DNA of 64,000 nucleotides from Bidens hawaiensis (lineage: Eukaryota; Streptophyta; Magnoliopsida; Asterales; Asteraceae), in the NCBI GenBank assembly GCA_021521415.1, contig JAIQDT010003763.1, positions 124,001-188,000 on the forward strand, given 5' to 3'. The position numbers and the translations under genes were made by a program. How positions within the stretch are numbered: position 1 is the first letter of the stretch; each line of letters begins with the position of its first letter. Under the pieces are notes generated by a model. The model searched no databases and had not been told where the DNA came from. It saw nothing but the letters and a program-made list of their open reading frames with translations. Shown here in pieces: positions 13,567-24,254 of this stretch.

Positions 13567-14313
13567 CTATCCATTCTTTGCAACATGGAACCACAACCAA
13601 ATCACAGCAGCCACTAGGGCCGCATTAACCGCTAAACACGCCCCCAGTAGTATCATCGCTCGATCCTGACGCCCGTGGCTGTCAGCACTGGATCTTTGTA
13701 CAATTCTGATTTCTTGCTGCATATACCTCATGTGATCATACATATCGTGTCTATGCTGGTTTAGGCTATTTATCGTATGTGAGTGTTCTAAGAGCTGATC
13801 AGTTGCTAAACCAAACCATGCTGAATCAGAATGACGAGGTGGCTCGGGTACCGGGGCGGGTAAACCCCAAATAGGAATAGGTATCTCTGTTACCCGGACA
13901 CGCGATGTTTCTCCCCTATGGTACGTAGATCGAGGTGGGGGAAAAGTGTGCTCAGGTGGACGCACTGAAATGCGAGCAGTCTGATGGTTTCTAATGGTAT
14001 GTGGGGGTACTGGTGCATGCTGTACAGGTGGAGTAGGGGATCTGGGTGCTCTAACAGGTGAACGATATGCACTAGTAGCTCCCTGTCCTGTAACATTCCT
14101 AGGGGATTCCCTCGGGGGATAGGTGTCACAACGATAACCCGATAAGTCGGGTTGATCCGCGGGTACCTCGTAAGGAATTACCGCATCTGTACCTTCTCCT
14201 ATCTCCTCTGGTTCTTCCTCAGTTTCTTCCTCCGGATCCTCCTCCTCCTCCTCAGGCCTTGTTGGTAGGGTATTAGGTACACGATCAATGGATCTTGACA
14301 TATTCCTGCACAA
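13567..14313 (-). CDS. T1 extra ORF upstream of gag: acidic/proline-rich protein with C-terminal membrane segment (248 aa)
   Basis: This ORF lies in the sense direction between the leader and gag, where most Tekay elements have none. A second Met (MSRSIDRVP) four codons in is an equally good start. Residues about 18-40 are almost pure Glu/Pro/Asp. Residues 60-150 are rich in Pro, Arg and Ser. About 160-215 looks helical and polar (HRHDMYDHMRYMQQEIRI). Residues about 222-243 are hydrophobic (ILLGACLAVNAALVAAVIWLW) and end in a short basic tail, as in a tail-anchored membrane protein. No signal peptide or known domain is visible. The ORF is intact in an element that looks young, so it may be functional, but chance survival is possible in so recent a copy. 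How gag is translated downstream of it is unclear; splicing is one option. Function unknown. Confidence 0.7.
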   Translation of the reverse strand: MCRNMSRSIDRVPNTLPTRPEEEEEDPEEETEEEPEEIGEGTDAVIPYEVPADQPDLSGYRCDTYPPRESPRNVTGQGATSAYRSPVRAPRSPTPPVQHAPVPPHTIRNHQTARISVRPPEHTFPPPRSTYHRGETSRVRVTEIPIPIWGLPAPVPEPPRHSDSAWFGLATDQLLEHSHTINSLNQHRHDMYDHMRYMQQEIRIVQRSSADSHGRQDRAMILLGACLAVNAALVAAVIWLWFHVAKNG

Positions 14314-14637
14314 TGGTTAGTGATAAGAATAATATCCTTCTATATTAATCAAAGTAAGATACGTGCAGGTATTTATACACATAAGCACAAATAATCGTTT
14401 ATATACACATATGTTGCTGTTTTTACCTATTCGATTGTTTATCGACTTCCTCTCGAATTTCCTCGTACAAACAAGTCTGTTATTACGTTCCGGACCATAA
14501 TAACCCACCTGTCCATTCGCGTTCATCACGAGAATCATTGGTGTATATTAATTAATATTATTTTATTCCCAGAGTTAATCGAGCCTACGGTTATCTTAGG
14601 GTATCCTAAGGGACATCCTAATTCTTTATAACCAATG
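14314..14637 (-). other. T1 leader with upstream ORF and possible intron
   Basis: Between the PBS and the extra ORF lies about 320 bp with a 73-codon ORF (14538-14317). On the minus strand, AATAG/GTAAAAACAG near 14427 resembles a splice donor and TTGTGCAG/GAAT near 14306 an acceptor. Splicing there would not fuse the short ORF in frame with the 248-residue ORF, so it would act on the leader only. This is a pattern observation without transcript support. Confidence 0.35.
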
Positions 14638-14649
14638 GCTCTGATACCA
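14638..14649 (-). other. T1 primer-binding site (initiator Met tRNA type)
   Basis: On the minus strand this reads TGGTATCAGAGC, complementary to the 3' end of plant initiator methionine tRNA. It lies five bases inside the 5' LTR end, as expected for the start of minus-strand DNA synthesis. Confidence 0.95.
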
Positions 14650-14654
14650 ACTTC

Positions 14655-17600
14655 TGTCATACCCCGACTAGGTAGTTGCGGAAGCGTAATACGGGAATGT
14701 AACAGATAACACTGGTATCAACAACATTGTTTATAAAGAAATTCATAAACTAATTTTACATTATATTACATTGGTAGGTACTATGTTTACAAACTAGGTG
14801 AAAAACACATAACCGGTTTACGAGCTTCTTATACAGTATTATATCAGCGTCTATTCACAGCTATTCAACTTTCTTCCTAACACCAAGCATGTAAGCAAAT
14901 CATTCCACTTTTGCTTTACCTGAAAAGCATGTTAAAACGGGTCAACTACGTCTAGTTGGTGAGTTTCAAGTTTCACGAGTATCAATGAAATCAGTACACG
15001 AGTTCGTAAAGTTTACAGTGTGTATGTATATATATCTGTGTATGATGTATTATACTAAGCCACAAGTGAAACCGAAACGAGCTACACCGCATGGCCTCTC
15101 CTGCCCATGCACTCCTGTTGGCATTTAACAGCCAATTTGCCCCATGTATGTACTATGTCTAACACCACATAGCAGTATGTAAATATAATGACAATGTGCA
15201 ACTGGTTTTTACATATGTTCCGGCTTACCCCACCGGCTCTGTCACAGTTGGGTTTGTCAAACCGATAGTACTATCCACACGCCACCGGCACGAAGTTAAT
15301 CACTTATGTTTGTGGGGACTTGTCAAGTGTTAGTACTTAGATAATCCACATCATCACACGTTTTCAAGTATAACAGTTTATGTAAACATGCTTTTCACCC
15401 CAAAAGTTCGTAAAACAGTTTAGAAAGTGGGGGTCGTGAAACTCACCTTATCGTAGTTCGCACAGAAATCACGTATCAAATAGTCAGATGTCTCGTTTAT
15501 AGCCTGATTCCTATAAACGGTATCGTATTGTTATTACTAGTACAATGTTTAAGCTAAGTCGGGCTGTATAGATAATCTGGGTATAGCTGTTAGGTCCAGA
15601 ACATGACCATAGTCTTAGATTGTGACGTTGTGTACTATGAAATGTTTAAAACTGGATTTGGCTCAGTTTCACCGTTTTCCGAGCCTAGCTCAGTTGATCG
15701 TTTATACGTTTCGGGATTAGGTAAGATCACATAAAACTTAAGTAAATATATTGATTGATAAAATGATTTGATTTATGAAAGAATTTTAAAGTTTCGGTGT
15801 CTGGTTTGATTGCAGGGTTCGTTTCCGTTTTTACACGGTTTTGATTATACAAAACGCGCACAATTCATCCGAATTGTCCGGAATTCTCGTAAAAAGTTCG
15901 TTTTTATTAATATCATTCAAAAATATGATATTTGGCCACTTTTGAGATTTTGACTTACCAGTCAGTCCGTTAAACACAAAACTGCCGGTTTCGTTAAAAC
16001 AATTATAATTTAAATCTTTGATTAATCATAACTAAATATGTACTTATATATAAATTATGTAAATTTTTGTAAAAATACATTAAGACATGGAGAATTTTAT
16101 AAAAATATTTCCAGAAATTTTATGATTAATTATTTATTTATAAAAATTCATTTAATAGGTTATAATCGTGTAATAAATGACCCTTTTATATCAAACGACC
16201 TCAGAAAAATCCGATAATTTTTACCAATGGCCTCAATGTCATTACATAGCCCCTGCAAAATTTCCAGAACCTAACTCTTTTGACAAAATGTCTTTTTGTG
16301 CGTTTTTCGGCTGTTAAAATTCGGTTACGCCATGATTACACAACCCATACTTAGACATTTCCAATGATTCCCAAACTTTACCAGTGATCTTACCATCACA
16401 TATTAAACTCCAAAACCAAGTTTCATAATTTTGCAATATGTTTAGCTATTTTTCCCAAATAAACGCTCATAAACGGGAATAAATTCACCAAATATTCTCC
16501 GTTTATCGAAAAATTAGCAAATTTGAACAGGGACTCATTTATATGATCCCTAATGTCCCTGCAAATATTCACAAGCTAACAACAAGCACGTCACAACCTA
16601 ATACTAAACAGCCCCTAAACGAGTATTACGGGTTTACCTTGTCGGTTTTCGATGAATTTTGCTAGCTTAAACGACTTTCCGGGTCTCGGGTTGCAAACTC
16701 AGTATATCTACATATCATGTAACATCAAACCGAGCATAAATCATCCATGTAACAGCCTTGATAATTAGGGTTTCGGTTTTGGGTTCAAACCGAACTTTCT
16801 AACCGTAAAAACGTTGTATTCATGTTCTAATCCGCGTTTTTGACCAAAAAAGTATATGTTCCAGGTTTGTAAACATGTTTAACATCAACACATAATTTTA
16901 CTTGATTTTTAGGGTTTTTGGATGGTTAAACATGTTTAAAACTAATTAAAACATGTTTATATATTAATCATATACATCAAACTTTGTTAAAACTTTATGG
17001 AATTTGATCTCACCTTAGGGTTTGAAAGGAAGTTGAGAGCACAGGGGTTTAGAGCTGCTGGACTTGAAAGTTTGTTGTATGTTAAAATGAATAACAAAGC
17101 TTGTTGAATAAGCTTTATAAAAGAAAACATGTGGGGGGTTTAAGGGCTGCCGATCGGAATATTTTATGGGGCCTTAATGGGCTGTTTTGGCCCATTACAC
17201 TATACATACAAGCCCAAACATGAAAAGCCCACTTCAAATTTAGTTCGGGTCCGGTTTTTCGCAAGAAAATTAATTCGGGTGTGAGAAATAGCGCAAAAAC
17301 GTGTGTTTTTCAGCTTATTTTTGTAAAATAAGAAAAACGTACTGACTCGTTGTAAAATTCCAAAATATTTTCACGGATGGCTTAGAACATGTCATATAAG
17401 TGTTTTATAAATCTTTTTCGGCTTAACGGATGCTACAATGCTTGTTTTGATATTAACGATTGCGTTTAAGCTTATAGCGTATCGATAAACGAAACATTTT
17501 TCGTTTAAAGAGTTTTAAACGTACCGAGGCCTAAATATCAATATGTTAGCCTCTATAACATATATATAACTCGTATATGACCCCTCAGTATGTATACGGG

Positions 17601-17710
17601 TCATAGTTAGTATCAGTCGGTTACTCGTTTAAGCACTACGAATTAACCGATTTATCGTTTACTTGTTACATAATGAATATAGTGTACTTCGTTTTGTCAT
17701 GAATGTCACA
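14655..17710 (-). repeat. T1 5' LTR (3056 bp)
   Basis: Direct repeat of 5315-8369. It is recognised as the 5' LTR by the adjacent PBS. Differences from the other LTR include C/T at LTR base 6, T/G about 120 bases in, four further transitions, one C/A near the right end and one extra G in the A-run near 17330. It should hold the promoter and transcription start, but I could not place a TATA box with confidence. Confidence 0.95.
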
Positions 17711-18413
17711 CTTAGGAAATAAACCCAAGTGTATCTTGAATAGTCATCAATGATCACCAGACAATATATTTTCTTCCCAATACTTGGTACACTCACAGGA
17801 CCAAAGAGATCCATGTGAAGTAATTCAAGTACTTGATCAATTGAGTTGATGAGCTTTGGCTTATGAGTAGATTTGTGTTGTTTTCCCTTTTGACATGAAT
17901 CACAATGATCTTCCAACTTGAATTCTCTTGTAGGTAAGCCTATGACATGCTCACCTTTGACAAGTCTATTCATGTTCTTCAAGTTCACATGACACAGTTT
18001 CCTATGCCACAATTTTGACTCATTTTCAGTGGCTTTGGAAACAAAACATACACCTCCTCTTGAAATAGCTTCTTTCATATTCAAATCATACAAGTTACCA
18101 TTTCTTGGTGCCATCTCATAATCATTTCAGGTGGAATTACAAATTCAGGTTTTAAAATGAAATAGTGTGAATCATCAAAACTGACTTTGTAACCCTTATC
18201 ACACATTTGTGATATACTCAGCAGATTGTACTGAAGACCTTCAACATGAAATACATTATCAAATGAGACTTTCCCATTTGTTAAGATTCCTTTTCCAACA
18301 ATATTTCCACCATTCTCATTACTCCCAAAAGCTACTGGACCTTCATACTTTTCTTCATAATTGACAAGAGATCTCTTGTCACAAGTCATGTGCCTAGAAC
18401 AACCACTATCCAT
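17711..18413 (-). pseudogene. Copia A pol, proximal part: protease, GAG-pre-integrase and start of integrase
   Basis: This is the other side of the T1 insertion. The frame 18413-18081 carries the aspartic protease active site (MDSGCSRHMTCD). The frame 18114-17659 carries the GAG-pre-integrase and integrase zinc region, with paired histidines in LWHRKLCHVN, paired cysteines in CDSCQKGKQ, and then the first catalytic Asp region (LHMDLFGPVSVPSIG, DDYSRYTWVYF). A frameshift separates the two frames near 18100. The integrase frame is cut at 17711, and the next piece is at 5314 and below. The last residues of the shorter ORF come from T1 LTR sequence and are not part of the enzyme. Confidence 0.9.
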
Positions 18414-19815
18414 ATACCTTATGTCATTTAGAGGAGTGGACTGTTCCTACACATACAAAGAAAGTTTGATTAGTTGAGTGATGAAGTGCAAGTCTTATCA
18501 ACTTGCAGCTTATCAGATTCAGTTTCAGACACAGCTTGGGAAGTGAGTGTTGTTGGTTTAGGATCTTCATGAGTCAATTCTAAGTTGTCTGAATTATCAG
18601 TTTCATAACCACACTCTCTTGGAGTTTTAACAAGTGAGGTTGGACACTGGTATTCAGCTGAGTCAGTGGCATACTCCTTTATCACGTAGTCCTTCTTCTC
18701 AGAGTAGTCTCTCACATCAGCTACTTGCTCAATCTTACTCTTAGTCTTAGGTTTCCAAAGGAAACCATGTGGTTCATATCCATGCTTTAGTAGAAACTTC
18801 TTATCACCAGTGAGTTCTGTTTGTTTCTTTCTAGAATGTGCATCTTTTCTTCTTGTTATCTCACTGTTTGATGATCTTTGAGAGCCATCAGATTTGACTG
18901 ATTGACTGTCTTGTCTTATTTCCACAGGCTGATAATTCTTCTTCACCAATTTCTCATTTTTCTTAGAAGACACACTTCTTCTTACTGATTTATTCATTTG
19001 TTTCTTTGTTTTAACATCAGTTTTCTTTTCACTCCTTGCCTCCTTTGCAAATTTCTTTTCTTCTCTGTTCAAAGTTTCATTTCCACACACCTTTCTTTTT
19101 CTCAGATAGATATCATACTTCTGTTTGTATAGAACAAAGTCTTGGCCATACTTTGTTCCATCTGGTACATGGAAAGGTTGGAATTTCAATCTTTCATTAC
19201 ATGAGTCTGTGTGATGACCATATTCATCACATTTCTTGCACCAAACCTTTCCTTTGAATATTTCATGTTCTTTTGGCTTCTTGAACCTTTCACTTGGTCT
19301 TGGTGGATCAACTCCAATTGTCCTTTTAGACTTTAAACTGTCAAAGTCAATTGAGAAGGGAACAAACTCAGCTATTCTTATGTCACTTCTTTCCACTTTC
19401 CCTTTCACAAAAACAATCTCTCTTGAACTCAAGGATTCTTTTTTAATGTTTTCCCTTTGTCTCAATTTCCTCTTTTCATATTCTTCCATTGTTTCTACTT
19501 CACCAATGTCAAAATCTTCAATGCTTGAGAAAATAGGGTAAACTGGAATAAAGTTTTTGACATTCACATCTTCTTTTATCTTTTTCTTGCTGTTTTGCTT
19601 TATCTTATCCAATACATCCTTGCTAGGAGGCCTTACAGCATTGTAATTCACCTTATTTCTTTCACATAAGTCAAAAGACACATGTTTCTTTTCATTCTTT
19701 CATTCTGTTTCTTCATTTTTGGTGTGACTGGTGGGTACTTTGTAAGTTTATCAATTGATTCTGGCTTCTTGTATCTTCTTCCTCTTTCAGCAGCTTTAAG
19801 TTCCTCTTCAGTAGT
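18414..19815 (-). pseudogene. Copia A gag, C-terminal extension with second Cys/His motif
   Basis: ORF 19681-18470 (403 aa) lies between the zinc-knuckle part of gag and the protease. It is highly charged, rich in Lys, Glu and Ser. It contains one isolated zinc motif, WCKKCDEYGHHTDSC, of CX2CX4HX4C type near its residue 147. Long lysine-rich gag extensions with extra zinc motifs are known in SIRE-type Copia elements. A stop and frame change separate it from the upstream gag part near 19690-19815, and a spacer with stops separates it from the protease, so it is not translatable in this copy. Confidence 0.75.
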
Positions 19816-22048
19816 TTAATCACTCAAATCACTCAAGTCATCTTGATTCAAATCAATTGATTCAAGATCATTTTCAGAGACTTGAACACCAATTGACTTT
19901 TCTTCTTTAAGTTCTTGTTTCACAACAAACTCTCCTTCTTCACTGACTTCAACATTCTTGTACAAATCTACAAGTTCTTCTTTGTCTTGAAAGACATCTT
20001 TGAATTGTTGTAGATATGCATTTCTTTTTCTTATCAACTTTTGGCATAAAGTTGTTGTCGAATGGTGGAAGTACCGCTTTGTATTTGTCTTCTTCCTTAA
20101 CTTGGTTCAGAATTCCACAGATGTTTCCAGTGGAGACCAAGTTCTTCAAGAATTCATTGTCAACTTGCAGTTTTGTGTTTAACAACTTCTCTTCTATAAT
20201 CATTTTCTTCAACCCATCAATTTCAGTGGTGAATCGTTTCTGAGCTATGTAACTGTTTACACAGTCTTCCTCTAAACTTTTCATTCTTTCTTCACTCACT
20301 AGTTCACTTGACTCATATGTATTGATGATACTTTGTTTCTTAAAACACTCACTTTCCAGCTTGCCTACTTTTGTTTTCAATTTATTGATAAGTTCATTTA
20401 AATCAACAGTAGGAGCAGAGTGTACCTGAGATGATGATCCAGTTTCTTTCTCAATTATAGCCATGAATGCCACATTTGCCCTCTTGATATCATCTGCAAT
20501 GTCTTCTTCATGATTACTCCAATCAAAATTTCCTTCATGTTGTGTAGTCACTGCCACATTTCCTTGATTTCTTGGTTGATTTTGGTTGGCTGGAACAGTG
20601 TTGTTTGGAACATTTTGAGCAGCTTGAAGGTTTTGATTGTTGTTTATTTGAAAACTTTGATTCTGATGCATACTTTGATTCAGATTATTCATTTGAGGCT
20701 AAAAGTTGTTGAAGTTGGGATTATAGTTGTTGTTGGGATTGAAGTTGTTATTGAAGTTTTGGTTGTTGTTTCTTTGCTGATTTTGCTGGTATTGTTATTG
20801 ACCTCTTGGCTGTTGATTCGGGAATTGATTCATCTGATAGTTTCTTTCCAAGTTGCATTCTCTTGCAAAATGTCCTGGCTGTTGGCAATTATAGCAGATT
20901 GCCTTTGAGTTGTCAAATCCAATTCTTTCATTTGGACCAGAAACTAGAGATCTACCAGTTCTATTATACAACCTCTTACTTCTCAAAGCTAACATTGCAG
21001 ATTGCCACTTCAAATCCATGTCCTCCAAATCATCAGCATCTATCTGCTCTAGATCATCTTGCACTACACTTGTGTGAATCAAATTCTTTGCAACAAATGC
21101 ATTATATGACTCAGTAAACATAGACAACAAAGCCTGTGTATCATTACTTTGACCATGTCCTGTACCAGTATGAGGGACATTTCCACTTGGCATAGAGGCA
21201 GAATCAGTGTCATCAATTAGTTGCACATTGAATCTTTGCTGGTTTCCTTGATTACTTGTGCTACCACCAATGAAAGCCTTTGTATTGTCAGCATTATGCT
21301 CAACAGGTTCTTCAATGATAGGAATCTGTTGCTGATTCTTGGTAGTCAGATTACCTATAGGTGCAATCAATGCATTTGAAACATTGAAGCAGGGTCTTTC
21401 CTCCCTTATCATTTCATTTTCTATCATTTCTATCTCGGCAGCTTGAAGAAAACACACCACATCATCTACCTTTAGCTCATTGAAGTTGTGCTTTGTGAGG
21501 ATGAACTTGCAGGCAGTATACCATTCCTTTGGCATAGATTTTAGCAGCTTGGTGTTGAGATCAAAATAAGTCATGACATAATCTGTGGTTCTGAGCTCAT
21601 TCACAATTCCCAGAAACCTTTCCATAATTGATTTCAACATTTCTCCTTCTCTATACTTGAATCTTTCTAGTTGCTGCTTCAATCTCTGCTTCTTGATGTT
21701 CTTGAGTTTAACATTTCCTTCAAACATCTCAAGAATTGCATCATACATTGCCTTGGCATTGGGATGATGTGCAACTTTGGTAAGTATTTCCCAAGACAGG
21801 CCTAGCTTCAACATAGCTAAAGCCTTGTCATCAACCTTTCTCATCCTTTCTCTAACAGCAGTAGTTGCTTGTGGATTTGCACCTTCTTCAACAGTAGCTT
21901 GTGGACCATTCTTGATGGAATTCCACATATCAACATCATTGTAGCAAACAGTTGCTTTAAAGAGTACTTTCCATTTGGTAAAGTTTTCCTGTCCATACAA
22001 CCTTGGTATCTTGTTAGTAGACACCTCTTGTTCCTCATATCCAGACAT
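19816..22048 (-). pseudogene. Copia A gag, N-terminal part (UBN2-type gag, CCHC knuckle)
   Basis: Gag starts at 22048 (MSGYEEQEVSTNK). The first 300 residues are the Copia gag domain (LYGQENFTKWKVLFKATV; LKQQLERFKYREGEML). The CCHC knuckle CYNCQQPGHFAREC is near residues 381-395, followed by an Asn/Gln-rich stretch. Two in-frame stops interrupt the Asn/Gln-rich part, a TAA at 20795-20797 and a TAG near 20699. The frame continues as a 247-aa ORF (20692-19949) with a helical, Glu/Lys-rich segment, then shifts near 20000 into 20037-19816. Gag would coat the genomic RNA and form the particle. The start is supported by its position 300 bp after the PBS. Confidence 0.88.
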
Positions 22049-22351
22049 TTTGAGAAATCAAAAATCAGTTTCTTTGTAAACACAGAGTTTCAAAATAATC
22101 AGATCTGAAAACATAATGCTCAGATCTGATGTGTCTGATGTGATTAGAAAAAGATTTAGATATAAAGATTAGAACTTTAATTGAAATAAGGAAGGGAAAA
22201 CACCGGTAGATTGTAGATCTGGAAGAAAAATGAAAACAGGGCTGCTGACGTCACAAATCAATCGAACAGTGGTCTGCTTACGTCATTCTTCTTCAAATCT
22301 TCAATCAACAACAATCTTTACAAAATAGCAGTAACAAGATCTGATACCACT
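22049..22351 (-). other. Copia A leader and PBS
   Basis: A short untranslated leader. The minus strand of 22338-22349 reads TGGTATCAGATC, an initiator-Met-type primer-binding site with one change from the usual AGC end. Two bases separate it from the LTR. Repeated AGATCTGA boxes (22099-22128) are visible. I see nothing else. Confidence 0.85.
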
Positions 22352-23549
22352 TGTCAGGCCCCTCGATTTCAGCTGGATCTTACTTAATCATGTCATAACT
22401 CACACAGATTAATGTGCCGACAAGAGAGTTAATGACGGATTACTATATTTAGAAAGATATCCGTTTGTTAAAGGCGGAATCAATAACAAACATACGGTTG
22501 CTATGAATAATCAAAGGTAGAAAGCACACACATGATTCACTCAAAAGATTTCCATCTATATAATTTTCATCATACAAAGTGAATAATCGATTTAGGGTTT
22601 TAGGAATCCTAGGACAGCCGTCACACGATATATTCTATCTCAATAAATGTGTCTATCTATCCTTATTGTGCCCCCTTGGCGGCGTGCCCTAAACATTCTT
22701 TTTATAGGCCTGCCAACTTAGGACAGCTGTCATTCCTTCTAGAAACCCTAAATACAATCATACATATTCAAAATAAACTAAGTGTAAAGCAACTCTTCCG
22801 GGTAGGCTTTTCATAAATCTTCATTTTCCGAGTACGCTGTGTACTCTGCCATCCTTCAGGACTTGGTAACATAGAAGTGTACTCGAAATCAGTTTCCGGG
22901 TAAACTTTTCTTGAAGAGTATTTTACTTCACCTGGTAGACTTCAGTCTTCTTGGCTTTCTCAAACTTTTCCCGACAAATCCTTACGAGCAACCTTGTTCT
23001 TCAATGATCCATTTCAGTTCTTTGCTATAAAATAACTTATTAGCAAAGTGTACTCGGGAGTACTGTTCCTTGCTTGAGCTGAACCTTGCCGGATATTACT
23101 TAGAGATATTCCTTTAGATCATCAAGCATACTTGGACCATACTTATTAATGAATACCTTGCCCGGTCTTCCAATCACTTGGCTTCTTGGACTTGGTTAAC
23201 CAAACCTTACTCGAAAGAGTAATATACTTGGCTCTGAAGAACAGACTTGCTTGATAAAGTGAACCTTGCCCGGATTTACATAAACTAGTGTACCATGCTC
23301 GGCAATGCACTAATTTGCAAACCCTTCTCGGATATCCACTAAAGAAGACTTCTTGAAGTAAACCTTGCCCGATAGACAAAATATCATACCCGGCTAAGTA
23401 AAACCTTGCTCGGATCTCAAAGGTGTGCCCGGATCCATACTTAGTGAATTCTGAGGAGGTTGAGAAGATTCCAATCTTCCATATACTTCATTCTGGTTAA
23501 ATCTTTGACTCAACAATCTCCCCCCTTAGGTCAATTGTTTGACTCAACA
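22352..23549 (-). repeat. Copia A 5' LTR, with a 34-bp outer extension containing a polypurine tract
   Basis: The core LTR is 22352-23515: TG at the left, and on the minus strand it starts TGTTGAGTCAAAG and ends GGGGCCTGACA. It is homologous to 35175-36343 in the opposite orientation and more distantly to 38246-39362. The 34 bases 23516-23549 read, on the minus strand, TGTTGAGTCAAACAATTGAC, then CTAAGGGGGGAGAT, and then the core LTR. The same extension occurs at 35142-35174, so it belongs to the element and not to the flank. The U3 part holds about 17 copies of a CCGGGCAAGG-type motif. A TATA-like TATAAAAA lies at 22699-22706 (minus). The right edge is where Copia B gag begins. Confidence 0.85.
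22699..22706 (-). promoter_or_regulatory. TATA-like box of the Copia A LTR
   Basis: The minus strand reads GGCCTATAAAAAG. The same context (GGCCTATAAATAG) is present at 35989-35996 in the inverted LTR copy and CCTATAAATAG at about 38999 in the third copy. Conservation in three copies supports it as the core promoter. Confidence 0.6.
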
Positions 23550-24254
23550 CTTTGCTTTGGGTTCTGGGTGATGCCTCTTCTTCAAGCCACCTTCATTGAT
23601 CGTAAGTACGGGTAAAACCTTTTTACCCATTCCGGCTGCGGCTATTTTGAGCATTGCGTGAAGTTCACCAACACTCTTGTCCCATCCATTCATGTTATAA
23701 TTCATAACAAATGTCTCAAACCTTTTAGTTAAGCCATTAAGGATCATATCCGTGGCTAACTCTTTTGAGACGGGACAGTTAAGCCGTTCAAGCCGATCAA
23801 TGTGGCTTTTCATCTTAAGCACATAAGATTAGACAGATTGGGTTTCTTCCATACGACATGCATGAAACGCTCGAACCGTTTCGAAGCATTCCACCCTAGC
23901 TTGAGTAAGGAACATTTCCTTAAGCTGGGTGATCATGTCATATGCCCCATGATTCTCGAAATCCTTTTGGATCTCGGGAATCATTGTTCCCAACATGAGG
24001 CAAGAAACTTGCACCGAATCCTCAGTGTATTTTAACCAATCATTGTAGGCATCCAAGTCATTAACATCTGGTTCATCAGGAATATAATCGTCCAAAATAT
24101 AAGATTTCTTTTCTTGCTTGAGAAAAATTCTCAAGCTTTGATACCAATCCATAAAATTTTTGTAATTCAGACGATCCTTATCCAGAATGGATCTCAGTGA
24201 TAGATTATGCACAGGTGGGATAATTCCGTTCGGTGGGTGGTTGTTTGCAGCCAT
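23550..24254 (-). pseudogene. Copia B gag, N-terminal fragment with one nonsense codon
   Basis: A Copia gag (UBN2/gag-pre-integrase family) starts at 24254 with MAANNHPPNG and continues LRSILDKDRLNYKNFMDWYQ, typical of plant Ty1/Copia gag. It runs 142 codons to an in-frame TAA at 23829-23831, then continues in the same frame (MKSHIDRLERLNCPVSKELA) to 23544. The last Cys and the stop codon come from the LTR of element A, so the gag is truncated by that insertion at 23549/23550. The rest of B, if it exists, lies beyond the left edge of the window. No zinc knuckle is left. Confidence 0.85.

Larger units (their letters stand above)
5315..17710 (-). mobile_element. T1: full-length Tekay-like Ty3/Gypsy chromovirus, probably recent
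   Basis: A complete LTR retrotransposon of 12,396 bp on the minus strand. In element order it has the 5' LTR (14655-17710), an initiator-Met-type PBS, a leader, an extra ORF, one Gag-Pol ORF, a polypurine tract and the 3' LTR (5315-8369). It is flanked by a perfect 5-bp duplication. Side by side the two LTRs differ at about seven substitutions and one indel over 3.06 kb, roughly 0.2-0.3%. With commonly used plant LTR rates near 1e-8 per site per year this is on the order of 0.1 million years, a rough figure only. An uninterrupted Gag-Pol with all catalytic motifs suggests it could be autonomous. Lineage is inferred from the very long LTRs and the C-terminal chromodomain-like tail. Confidence 0.95.

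Noticed and set aside
13567..14313. Extra ORF of T1 as a retroviral-type envelope gene
   Set aside because: It lies before gag and not after pol, lacks a signal peptide and cysteine-rich ectodomain, and its only hydrophobic segment is at the C-terminal end.
20510..20908. 132-codon hydrophobic plus-strand ORF
   Set aside because: Antisense to the Asn/Gln-rich part of Copia A gag. The Val/Ile/Leu-rich product is the expected complement of Asn/Gln codons.
23146..23379. 77-codon ORF in the Copia A LTR, also present at 35311-35544
   Set aside because: Both copies are nearly identical LTRs, so shared openness is expected. Its sequence is simply a translation of the CCGGGCAAGG motif array, and the older LTR at 38246-39362 does not keep it.
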